From positions 2,020,296 through 2,084,295 of the forward strand of contig NC_049995.1 of the NCBI RefSeq assembly GCF_000003815.2: DNA of 64,000 nucleotides, in the 5' to 3' direction. Below the pieces are notes generated by a model, which was not told the origin of the DNA, searched no databases, and saw nothing but the letters and a program-made list of their open reading frames with translations. The position numbers and the translations under genes were made by a program. Within the stretch, counting starts at the first letter, position 1; every line of letters begins with the position of its first letter. Positions 1 through 17,400 of this stretch are shown here, piece by piece. The DNA is from Branchiostoma floridae (lineage: Eukaryota > Chordata > Leptocardii > Amphioxiformes > Branchiostomatidae).

Positions 1-91
1 TGAAGGATTTAAATGCAAAGTTACATAATTTCCAGTACTCCATCAAACGTGCACATAAACTAATTTCTCATTATGTTATGTTTCCTCTCAG

Positions 92-6419
<6,328 letters not shown>

Positions 6420-6423
6420 ACGA

Positions 6424-6612
6424 CACAGGCCTGTCGTTAACAAACAACACGGCCCTGACGATAATAAACAACACAGCCCTGTCGTAGATAAACAACACGG
6501 CCCTGACAGTTATTGAGAAACAACATGGCCCTGATGATAATATACCACACTGCCCTGACAATAAAAAACAACAAGGCCCTGACGATAATAATAAACAACA
6601 CTGCCCTGGTCA
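6424..6612. repeat. Minisatellite directly after the Pumilio stop codon
   Basis: About seven degenerate copies of a 25-30 base unit, consensus AACAACACGGCCCTGACGAT plus a short A/T-rich spacer, begin within ten bases of the Pumilio TGA. They will be in the 3' UTR of every transcript using this stop. Several units create AATAAA hexamers, so polyadenylation signals should not be called here on the motif alone. Confidence 0.85.
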
Positions 6613-7661
6613 CTAAACGACACAATGTTTCTAAACAGCAGCCCAAGCTTGTTTCTATGAAAGACATCACTGTATGTTGTGGGCAACATGGCAAAGGTTC
6701 TTAGTTCCACCAAACCGACTGAAAACCTTTCTAACAGGGTTGATGATTTCTTTGGAAAGCTTTTTCCCCACATCTAGTGCTGAAGTGAAAGACACAGAGA
6801 GTTGTACTTTTTGAATTTCTACATGGGGAAATTTAGCATATGCCTACATGGTGTGGTGTGCAAAAAGCACAGCTCCTGCATTATATTAGGAGTAGGCAGA
6901 ATTGAGGAAGTCGAATGATGCTAGGTTTTGACTGAATAGCCAGTGCAGCAGGAAAAGGAACTACACAACTTTGAATACTTAAAAAAAATGGATGCTTTGA
7001 GGAGAATAAGAAGCAGGGCAAGTTTTTATCCACGTGAAAGGTTCCTTTGCTACGGAAGGTACCTTCCCAGGGGGCATTGGGAATGCAGGGATTTCTGGGA
7101 TAACATTTGCAGCAAACATAAGCAGTGGTCCTTAACTGAAGTCCTTAATTCCGTAGTCTGTTTCTTAAAGTGAGCTTTATTTGTGGCTTATTCTTTCTTA
7201 AATGCTCACATCAAAACAAAACAAAAACCTCTGTGCCAAAAGTTGACTGTCTCCTGCAAAAGGTTTAAGATAAGGAATGTATTCTTTTTCGACACTTCTT
7301 TTTTTGTGTCTTCTTGGTCTTCCAAAAAGTAAGAATATGAGTGTGAAATTAAATAGGAGCAGTCTTGAAACAAGGATTCAATCTACCAATAGTGTTTGAA
7401 CGGACTGTTTTGTTGTATCACTGCTTACTGTTATGCTGTCCGGTTTTTCCCAAAATCTGTTTGAAACCAAGAAACCCTGTGTAGTTTCGAACCCTGTTTG
7501 GGAAAATTGACGCTTGTGTACTTACTACATGTACCATGTTTGTACTAGTTTGGTCCCAACTGTCGCCGTTTCAGTAGCTGTAATTAATTGTTCTTTATTT
7601 CGAGTCGAATTTGTTGTAACTTTGGTCCTGTAATCTTCCATGAATTAATCCACAGTACATA

Positions 7662-7870
7662 TGTACATACACATTTGTAAGTGCAGTCCAATGATTGGTA
7701 GACCAATTTTTCCTCGGTCCTGTACAGTAGTTAAAAGATGTGGCTTGTCCATCGGTGCTACTGTTGAATCCCCACACGTCTGGGTTAGAACGTTTCGGTG
7801 TTGTTTTCATTTTTTCCTTCTTTCTTTTGTAAAACCTCTTTTAGACAGGACGATCAACTCCCTGTACATA
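7662..7870 (+). promoter_or_regulatory. Two Pumilio response elements in the Pumilio 3' UTR
   Basis: TGTACATA occurs at 7662-7669 and again at 7863-7870. Both are exact matches to UGUANAUA, the target predicted from the repeat code of the protein encoded here. Weaker relatives (TGTACATT, TGTATATT, TGTACATG) occur further along the same UTR. This suggests autoregulation; binding has not been shown here. Confidence 0.6.
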
Positions 7871-9707
7871 ACAAATGCGAAACTCCTGTACCAAAATTGT
7901 GACTACGAAAATTTTTCTGGACTTGTACGTTATACTACTGGACACAAAACCTGCTGCCCGCTGTTTTTTGGGCTAATCATGGGTGTACAGTCACTCGGCT
8001 GGCGTTGTATAGCGAGGTATGTATATTTGAATTCGCCACGTGTACATGTTCGTACGTTTTTTCTGGACAAGCCGCCAGCGCCCCCCTTCGCGGGGGCAGT
8101 ATACATAAAACCTACCAATCTTTACGAATGCTTCCATCGAATCCAGGCTGAACTATTGTACATGTATTTATGGGCCATTTTCCTGAAACTGGATGTTGGT
8201 AAAAACAAGTAACGCTCCGCTTTTTGGCGTGGACAGGACCAGATGAGGGAGTTCGATTCCCAAGATGTCTTGCATGCGTTGATGTGCATTTTACCTCTTG
8301 GTGTTGTTGTGACGTTGTCTTTTTGGGGTTTATACTCGGAGTTTAGGAACTAATACCAAGTATTTGTGTGAAAACTGTTAATACTTATAATAACATGGTA
8401 ATGTAGGTATAGTCCAGTGTAACAATGGTTGTGTACACAATTTTTCATTTCTTGTAACTTTTATATCTACATATATACAGTCGCATTTTTGTACTTGTAG
8501 ATTGCAACCGCCAGATATGCCTAGGTTTATATTTTCGTGGAATGATATACATATATTATGATACATATTTTATTGTGATATCGATGGTAGTTTGTGATGA
8601 AGGCATAGTTGATTACAACTTTAAATTGTACATTGTACATTTGTAAATGTGATGCTAGACAATGAGTTTTATTCGCCCCCCACCCCCTTTTTTGCCCATG
8701 TACAAACCAGTGAACAAAGGTACAGACACATTGCACATAGTTTGTCAAAAGTGTACATTGATTTTGCTGTATGAATAGATTGGTCTTTGTACGAAAGGAG
8801 GATAGCAAATTTCATACTCAAAAAAAAAAAAGGGAATAGCTTTTTGCCTTGTATGTTGATACTCGCACCATTGTTAAAAAAATGGAAGTCAAATTTCGAT
8901 CCACCTTAATAATTGCACGGTATATATCTTGATATTTAACTTGTTAATAATATTGTGATTACTGCTACTAACTGTAGTTGAATGTTTTGTACTTTGGTAA
9001 ACGTGCTAAAAAAATCATGTATAATGAACTAGGGTGTAGAGAAGGGTTTAGTAAGTTGACAATGTACTGCTTTTGGTATTGGCTGCCTTCTATCATGATG
9101 GTGACGATATTCGGTACATTGGAAACTCGAATCTTGGGTACCTAGGCCTTTTACTGTAAGAGCCAAAATTTGATGAGTTTTAAAGCTGAAGAAAGAAACG
9201 TTGAAACGTCTAATAATCGAAACTAGTGACTGATTTTTCTAAGCGTGTTTCGTAGATGTCAAAGAAAGTTAAATTAGGTTTTCGTTTAGGTAAAGTTTTC
9301 ATCGATATTTTTCTTTTCGAAAAAAACGACTTAACAATCTGAAGATATTGCTTTGGTGTATACCCTTCGAGAGATGTATCAAGGGTAGTTGTTTTGGCTT
9401 GTTTTTTTGACATTATGTTAGGCCTTAGGTACGAGTGACTATGGTTCAGTGGGAGTTAGGACGTAGCATTTTGTATGGTAGCGTTAGTACGTGCAGTATA
9501 TACATAATGTGGGCTTGATCTGTACATGCTGTATATGGATAAAATACAACTAGAGCCCCGAGAACCTGTATGTGTATCAATTAAAAAATCATTGGTGTTT
9601 TGCAAACTATCACTCTGGTTGTTTTGATTCATTGTAGCATGATATGTATTGTGACATCTGTTGCTATGAACCTAGTGGTCCTGGGTTCAATACCTGGAGA
9701 TGCTAAT

Positions 9708-9887
9708 CTCCAAGCAGAGGTTAGACTGTTTTTGACGTTTTTAGGCTTTTTTACCTGGCTTTCTATTTTGTACTGTTTTATTGATGTCTCGTTTAAATAG
9801 TCCACCAGACATCAAGAAAATAGTATAGAATAGAACGCCTGATAAGAAAGCCTAAAAAAACGGCCTGAGCCTAACCTTTGCTTGGAG
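9708..9887. mobile_element. MITE with CTCCAAGCAGAGGTTAG ends
   Basis: Left end CTCCAAGCAGAGGTTAG and right end CTAACCTTTGCTTGGAG are inverted repeats of each other. The interior is also partly palindromic (tttttaggctttttt against aagcctaaaaaaa). A second full copy lies at 22098-22267. Flanking bases suggest a TA target, as in Tc1/mariner-type MITEs. There is no coding capacity. Confidence 0.8.
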
Positions 9888-10553
9888 AGTAATGCCCCAA
9901 CGAGGTGCCACAGGAAAGGATTTGGTGTGTGAAGAATTGACATTTTCCACAAAGCATCATTCTTAAGAATTAAGTGTTTTTTTCACAGTCAATCAGGATG
10001 TTCATGGATTCGCATCTTCTTGTATGCCATTCGGCCTGTCAATCAAAGTACAAAAGTTGAGTAGCTGTGTTCTGGATTCATCAGAACAATATTTCAGCAG
10101 AAAGTTATGACTTTAATCATGACCTGTACCACATGTATAAAAATTTATCAGTAGTACTCAATGCTGGATGCCTTGAAGAAAACAAAATGAAAAGCCTGAC
10201 AAAATTCCAAGGGATGTACCTAATTGCAGTTTGGAACTCATTTTCACCTGGTACCAGAGTGAAGTGAATAAATGTTCATACACTGAGAGGTGACACCGTG
10301 TGTGAGTTAAGTTCTGTCTTGCCTTTGGTATGTCAGGAGATTCAAACCCAGGACCTCTAGTGCATGGGACAGACACCTAGTCCGGTCTACATTTATAAAT
10401 GGAATTTTATAGTGTGACCCACAAAAAGTTATCAGAGATACAGATAAAAGATATTGATTGCAATGAATAGGAACTGGAGATGACAATGACAACGAAGTTT
10501 ATTGCATGTTCATTAAATGCGGTAAGTTGTATACCAGTAACGTTATAAGAGTT

Positions 10554-10768
10554 GTAACGCTAGTTCACCATTATGATTATCCGCAAGGTAACCTATATCT
10601 GATTTGCTTTAAACAGGAAATTTACGGATATCAAGTTGATGGACAGTGGTTTCAAATTGCATTTTTGTTAGGTATTGCAGTTCGAATTTGAAACAACCGT
10701 CCCAAATACCCTTGTCTTGAATACAACGGATATAGGTTAGCCCTCGAATAATGGTGAACTGGTGTTGT
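10554..10768. mobile_element. MITE with TAACGCTAGTTCACC ends
   Basis: The ends TAACGCTAGTTCACCATTAT and ATAATGGTGAACTGGTGTTG are inverted repeats. An inner stretch, ggacagtggtttcaaa, is shared with the larger copy at 61025-61439. It is non-coding and lies between the Pumilio 3' UTR and the tRNA gene. Confidence 0.75.
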
Positions 10769-10909
10769 ACAAAAGTGGAAGGGTGGAAAAAAGTCTGGTA
10801 TTAAGAAAAAGTTGATACAAAATTGGCACTGTGAATTGCAATAGATAGTAACAAAGAGAGAGGAACAGAAAGTGTAAAATTTTATGACAAGAGGCAAAAA
10901 ATTCACCGC

Positions 10910-10981
10910 TGCGTTGGCCGGGAATCGAACCCGGATCTACTGCTTGGAAGGCAACAATGCTGACCATTACACCACCAACGC
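10910..10981 (-). tRNA. tRNA-Gly (anticodon TCC)
   Basis: The reverse complement folds as a 72-nt tRNA. The acceptor stem GCGTTGG pairs with CCAACGC and is followed by discriminator A. The D-arm contains GGTGTAATGGTCAGC. The anticodon loop CTTCCAA reads TCC. The T-arm CCGGGTTCGATTCCCGG is perfect. No intron and no encoded CCA. The sequence is close to the standard metazoan tRNA-Gly(TCC). Confidence 0.96.
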
Positions 10982-11033
10982 TCGCTGAGGATGCAGGGTA
11001 AATTTAAAGGATCTATTCCTCACCTTAATTAGA

Positions 11034-11433
11034 TGACGTCACGTTGCGAGGTGACGCAGTATTTGTCAAATACTTTTAGGCCAAGTTTAACCATATAGAC
11101 TATTTTTTTAGGTAGAAACTTCTGCTGGTTGTTCTTTTAGATGGTTTTATGCTGATGAAAAAATCTCAAATTGGCGGGAAGACTGTAATTTTGAGGTTGA
11201 TGACGTCAGCGAGGTCAGGCCAGCGTCACGTGACGTGGGAGCGGGAGCGAGGCACATGTCTGGTCCGCCATTGTTCTGTGATCCACTCCCTTCCTCAAAA
11301 CTTCCTCTTCCCCAGGACTTTTCCAACGATTCAGTGCTGCTAGCTCACCGCAGGACACTTCTTTACAGACTTAAGACTTTTTCTGTTGGGAAACTTGGAG
11401 GATTCACGGGGATTTAGACGGCGTTTTCGTACG
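11034..11433 (+). promoter_or_regulatory. YTHDF promoter and 5' UTR with CRE and CLEAR-type E-box palindromes
   Basis: Two perfect CRE palindromes TGACGTCA lie at 11034-11041 and 11201-11208. The palindrome GTCACGTGAC at 11225-11234 is an E-box of the extended CLEAR/USF type. The region from about 11180 is GC-rich and leads into the start codon at 11434. No TATA box is visible. Transcription factor binding is inferred from motifs only. Confidence 0.6.
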
Positions 11434-14400
11434 ATGTCTGCCAGCGTTGATCAGGTATGTATGTGTCATGGCGGCCGTCGATATGCTGTGTCCTTTTCTT
11501 TTCTCTCCTGCGTTGCCAAATAGTTTGCCGTCTTGTTTCCACCACAACCACTAACAACCCGTTATCGTCTTTCTTTTACCTTTCCACCGACACGCTGTCG
11601 CCACAGAGGCCTAAATCACAAGGAAATAAAGGTGAGTCGACACTTTTTTTTCACAGTCGTATTTTTGTGACGTTTGCGTAAGCTAGCTTCCTGGTGGTGA
11701 AAATTTCGTGTCTGTCCCTGCGTTTTGTTTAATCAGAATCTCCGCATTTCTTCTTGTCTCTTCTCGAACAACAGTTGCACAAAATGGACCCGTGAATACG
11801 AAGGATAGTGGGAAAGGGGAGGAATTTGAGCCGTACCTGCAACATAACCAGACTGGCCAGGTAGGTTTTGTTTCCCCGTAATTCGGCGTGACGAGTGCCG
11901 GTTGTTTGTCGGGGCAACATCGATGTCTGCCCGTGTGGAAATATGCGGGCTCCATCGCTCAAACAACTGTTGGATTTACATGCATTATTCAGTGCGATTA
12001 TCCTCCATTTTATCCACATTTTTTTTTACATTTTTTAAAATTGAATGTAACTTTACAGTTATTTTATGAAAACAAAATAATAAAACTTACGGTATCAACT
12101 TGCATAACTTTGACCATACTTAAGAAATCTAAAACTAAGTTAAGTGTAGATTGACCCCCAGATGTTAAGGTTTCGGAAATTTACGCTAATTTAAACCCAA
12201 CCCTTCATAAATTATGATGTCGTCTCCAAGTTTGAGTCATCGTTGACAAAAGAAAATCCCCTATTTGCAAGTTACAACTTGCAAAACGATCATTTTTCAT
12301 ATTTATATTATGTCAAAAACTCTTTTTGTTTGATTTATTGATTTTACAAACATTTTCTGTTGCCATATCGATCAGTTTTATTATTGATAAGAAAGTCATT
12401 ATACAATGACTTAAAAGTTAGTTGTGGGTATATAAAAAGCCTATAGGAAGTGTTTTTTTTGGGGGGGGCAGACAATTAGCATATGGGTATGCATAGACAA
12501 ACAAACACTTCAATATGAAAGAAATATTGTATTTGACATGATGAAACTTTCGCAAAAGAAAATTACATTCTTCCATTTGTCTGTGTGCGGGGGTGGGGGT
12601 GGAGAAAACACTTCTCACATATTGCTGATTTTAGTTGAAATTAATGGGTCATAACTTTGCCAAATGTTGCACATGAACTTTTTTCTTGGAAAAGAGGACT
12701 TTAATTTGTGAGTTCTCCATGTGCAGTTGTAACAAATTTGTGAATACGCACATGCCTGTTTTCAATATGTTGTTCCGAAGGCAAAAGAAGTTGCAATAAG
12801 CAGAGTCAAGAAAAATTATGAACAAGACATGTATTTGAAATCAGAGTCAGTAAGTGACATTGGAACTAGTTTGGGACTCCTTTTTTTAAAGGAGAATAGA
12901 AATTAAGAAGTTCAGTTCTAGTTTCAGTTCTGTAATTTGGATACAATACTCAGAATCCAAATCCTTGAGCTTCACTTTCATATGTTTTATAAAATCCTTC
13001 CATTTCGATTCGTAAACAATTTTATCCTTTTATTTACTAACAAATTACACACAATATGGTGTTAACAGATAAAAGCTGTCGTGTTTGAACCTAGGATAGC
13101 CAGACCGTCTAATCAGCATGCGTGTGATGTCATAAGTATGTGACTTTAATTACATACACACTGTCAGAAATTCTTATTTCCTGTCAATCACCAAAGTAAA
13201 CCATCCAAAATGGTGGACATTAGTCACACAAGAGTTCAAACACCCTAAAGTACATTTCAGCACATGAATTACATGTAAATGTCCATATGGGAAAAGTGTA
13301 CTTATGAAGAAACTTTAAGATATGTTCCTGTTTCAATTTTTCCGAATAAACAATAGAAGCTGTGAGGAAGCAAAGCTTTCAAGGTGTTGCTAACATAAAT
13401 ACTTTCATAGACTTTGTCAATTTACGAAATCATCTTTTCATAATAGAAGGGACCGTGTGAGTAACTTTGATAATCTTTTGAAAACAGCACAGAAGTTGTA
13501 TAAAGAGATATTCACCATAGAATGCTGTTATCAGTTGCCGTGGACAGCTGTTAACGTATCCCAAACACATATCTAATCCAATTACTCAAACTTATCACAT
13601 CCTGAATCTAGCTGTTTGAATGAGCAAGATATGAAAAAAATGGGGAGATAGTACTATTAGTAGTTTTGAAGTAGGGGGCCCATTTTCTTTGAGATTAAAT
13701 CCATTTGACCAAAAGGGGAATATAAACAGGCTGGATGCTTGTCAAATTTTTTTAGTAGTCACATTCAAATTTCTTCATTTCAGAATCTCCAAGTAGTTAC
13801 TAGATGTTCGTGGGTGAAACCGTGACAGTTTCTGTGGGATTCGATATTGGGAGGAGTCAGAAACCGTCAAGTTTTGTCTCCAAACGTTTGCTTAGGGATT
13901 AGCATTTCAGTCTGTTACCTGAGTGCCTATGTTTGGTAATATTTTTAGTGACATTTAGAACAATTATGGTAATTTTATTTCAGTTTTCAGGGTTTGACAA
14001 AACTGCTTGCCCAATTGTCCTGGGCAAGTGCATGTCCTACTCCTCTTGATTTGTCCATGAGTGAGAGTTTGAAATGCATGTTATTTTTCACAGTCATGAC
14101 ATCCAGCAATTGTTCCAACACAGAAAAATACAGCCAAAGATACAGGAATTCCATTGCTGGAAGTCAAAACACATAGAAAAATATCATTTAAATTTCAAGC
14201 AAGTGAAAAGCTGGTCCAGGCAAATAAATTCTTTACTTTCTTGCCTGATAGGACAAGTAAGTTTAAAAAACTTCTCCAACCCTGGTAATAAAAATGTAGT
14301 ATACTTGAGTATAACATTGAAACTAGAATAAGTCTGAAATGTTCAATAGCATTCTACCTTTTGGTCAAGGTAAACCCTTTACCAGGCACTGAGATGACGT

Positions 14401-17400
14401 GTCCAAAAGAATGCGCAATCCGTTGGACTTTGTCCCCGTATATACGTGTGTTTACAAAATAAAAGATAGCAGGAACACCTGCCACACCTTGTATCAACCC
14501 AGCTCTCCGTACAAGTCGGGCTTTTGTACTGGGCTTAGATAGAAAGGCTCAATACAAGTATGCTGGATAAAGATATTGTAAGAAGGTCTTCCTGGAAATA
14601 CTGCAAGTTTTCATATGCAGCAGACTAGCGCAGGACTAGTCTAGCAAAGGTGGTAGATTGCTGTGTTGCAACGGGGTTTTTTTTCCGTAGTTTTTACATC
14701 AACATCTACAGTGCAAGCTTGTCTAGCCCTCACACAATTTGGAACACTGAGGTTAGAATGTGTCTGCCTATAACTTTGAATATTTGTCGGTTTTACTTGT
14801 TTCGGAGTTTAATCTTTGTTGTCAAAATCTCAAAATCTTATGCTTACAAAAGTACATTTTCATGCAGTTTGCGTTGTGTACTTGAGATTTTATGGCTAGA
14901 TAGGGTGAAAGTTTTGTCCCTTCCAACTAGCCAAGTTCAGGCCCTGGACAGAGGTAGACAGAGGGACAGGTCCTGGAGACAGTCGTGTTAAGTACATACC
15001 TCATGTCCCATTTATACCTGTAGATACAGAACAGAGCTACAGAACAGAGCTCAAAATACCACCTGCATATGCAGGTTAGTGCTGGTAAAATTGGAGCTGT
15101 GCAGGTATTTCTGGTGTCTACCTGCACCTAACCGGCACTGGCCCATGTAATACTTAAACATAAATTAAATATCCTATGGTGTATGTGCATGTGGATTGTT
15201 ATTAGCTGCATTGACTGTTTAGTGTTACCACCTATTAAGTATAAAATAATGGTTCCTAAACAATTTCAGTATGATCCATACTTCGTAAATTCAGGTGGTG
15301 CAGGTAAAATTTGTCTGGTGCAGGTAATTTTCAATACCAATGCAGGTATAAAGTTTTTTTTCATAAAATTTCGTCCACATATTCTATCATAAAACAATGC
15401 TTACCTTGTAGTTACCATGCTCATATCTCTGGCATATTACAAGTTTGCTACAATTTATCTTTTTATTGGACAAGTGCAGCCACTGCCAAGGGCAAGGATG
15501 GTAGATATGAATTTTGACATCTGTGACTGTATGATTATGTATGCAATTTGTCAGAGAAGTAATCATGGTTATTGCTGTATCAAGCACTGCACCGTTATTG
15601 GAAAGTTTGTATAGCATGATTGAAGTAAATCATAATTAAACGTCGTAGCAAAGGGGCCAGTGTCAGGGAGGGTAATCTTAATATTTTCACAAATGAGAGA
15701 AAAATCTTGGTTGTTTGATAAGGCAACGGAATGTGTCTTATTTTTTTGACGTGTTAGGAAAACTTCAAGCTTGTTTTTTTTAAAGATTTTTTTCCTGTGT
15801 TTTAATTATTCTATTTACCTTATGACGACATTCACAGTATACATTAGTATCATAATTTGACATTTGTATGGATTTTACTTTTGTTGAACTCTTTTATTTT
15901 TGCTCAATGGCTGAGAATGAAACGGTTTTTGATAAAGAATAACCTTGGGCCCCTGTGCCATGATGCTAATGTAAACCCACCTTCACAGTGTAATACAGTA
16001 TGGAGTGTGACATAAGAACCCTCATGCTCACACCTTTGTTGATTAGTATGGAGGAGACAGCTTTCTCGCCCACTCCAACAGACTGGAGAGCTTCCTTTTC
16101 ATGTGTCATATATGTAGCTTTAATAATATGGTCGGTTCACATGAGGAAGATTTCTGAGCGTACGACAATGACATGTCAAAGTCGTCTGTCTTTGACATAC
16201 GATGCAATTTGTACTCAGTGTGAGAGTCATATGCAGATATAACGCCCGTCCTGGGACTCGCAAAATACTAGTGACAGAACATTTTTCACTACGAAATTTA
16301 GTTTGTTCAAAATGCACATGTCGCAAGGTGTTGAAGTCACGGAGTTACCAGTTATTGTTTTTTACAATGTCTGGCGCAGCAAGGGTGCAGCGGGTTCCCA
16401 GGTCCGTGCGTGTGAACAGAAAGCTGACGGACAACTTTGGTACGCAGGGCTCAAAATACTGGGGTTTTGTGCACCCAAAATAGGAGCTGTGCACCCAATT
16501 ATATTATGTGGGTGCACAGGTTGCACCTAAATATTTTCTTAGGTTGTGTATGTTAAGATATCAAAGTATACTAGTATACATCATATTCTTCACATCTAAG
16601 TGTTTGACGGGTAATAAAAAATGTCTATCATGGTACTTGTTTAAGAAGTTGATAGCATGTAGCTAAGTTTTATTACTAGTTTATTACTTCAATTAAAAGT
16701 GGTGCACCCAAAAAAAATTAGGGTGCACCCAATTTCTTGAGCTGGGTGCACCAGTGCACCTAATCCCAAAAATGAATTTCGAGCCCTGGTACGTGTAATT
16801 GTCGTACCACCAGAAATCTTCCTCGTGTGAACTGGCCATCAGAGGACAACGCTGCAAATCTTTGAACGAATTGAACGGTTAAAGTTCAAAACTCAAATTT
16901 GAGGTGGAAAGGTCACCATGAAACCACTATATATGATAGGCAATTGCCAAAGTTTTCAGATTTCCAGTCCTATGTATTGTTTTGACAGCTTTGCTATCAA
17001 AACACACCTGGACTGCAAGCAGTGTGTCCACTTTGGTTGCTAGGCAACATGTGACCTGTCAGGGCTGTACCAAGAAGTTGTTGTAGGAGGAAGTTACAAA
17101 GGCACCACAACTTGACATGTTCTTGTCAACATATCAAGTCAGATTTTTTTAATAAGGATGTTTTTCTTTTGTGGTCTTGACATTCTTAGTATTGTTCCCT
17201 CTTTTTCCCTTCTTGTGAATCAGTTGTAAAAGGAGAAATTTGAAACATTTTGGGGCTGTCTTGATGAATGAGGTAAACATAGCTTCCCTCATGCATCACA
17301 GTAACAGTCAGGCTTGTTCTTTTCCTATGGTGTTGTGTGTGCTGATTTGGTTCTGGGAAATTCAACAGTATTGTTTTCACCCTTATAGTTATAGGGGAAG

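Larger units (their letters stand above)
6420..9600 (+). other. PUM: Pumilio 3' UTR (end uncertain)
   Basis: About 3 kb of AT-rich non-coding sequence follows the stop codon, with no other gene on either strand. Only short ORFs are present, including one of 183 codons at 7661-8212 without recognisable features, probably fortuitous. The cleavage site is not certain. An ATTAAA-type signal near 9579 is a candidate, and AATAAA at about 10268 is another. Long 3' UTRs are usual for Pumilio genes. Confidence 0.55.

Noticed and set aside
6460-6600. Cluster of AATAAA hexamers after the Pumilio stop
   Set aside because: They arise from the minisatellite unit and are not independent evidence for polyadenylation.
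7661-8212. 183-codon ORF in the Pumilio 3' UTR
   Set aside because: Composition follows the AT-rich UTR, there is no recognisable domain, and it overlaps the predicted Pumilio response elements.
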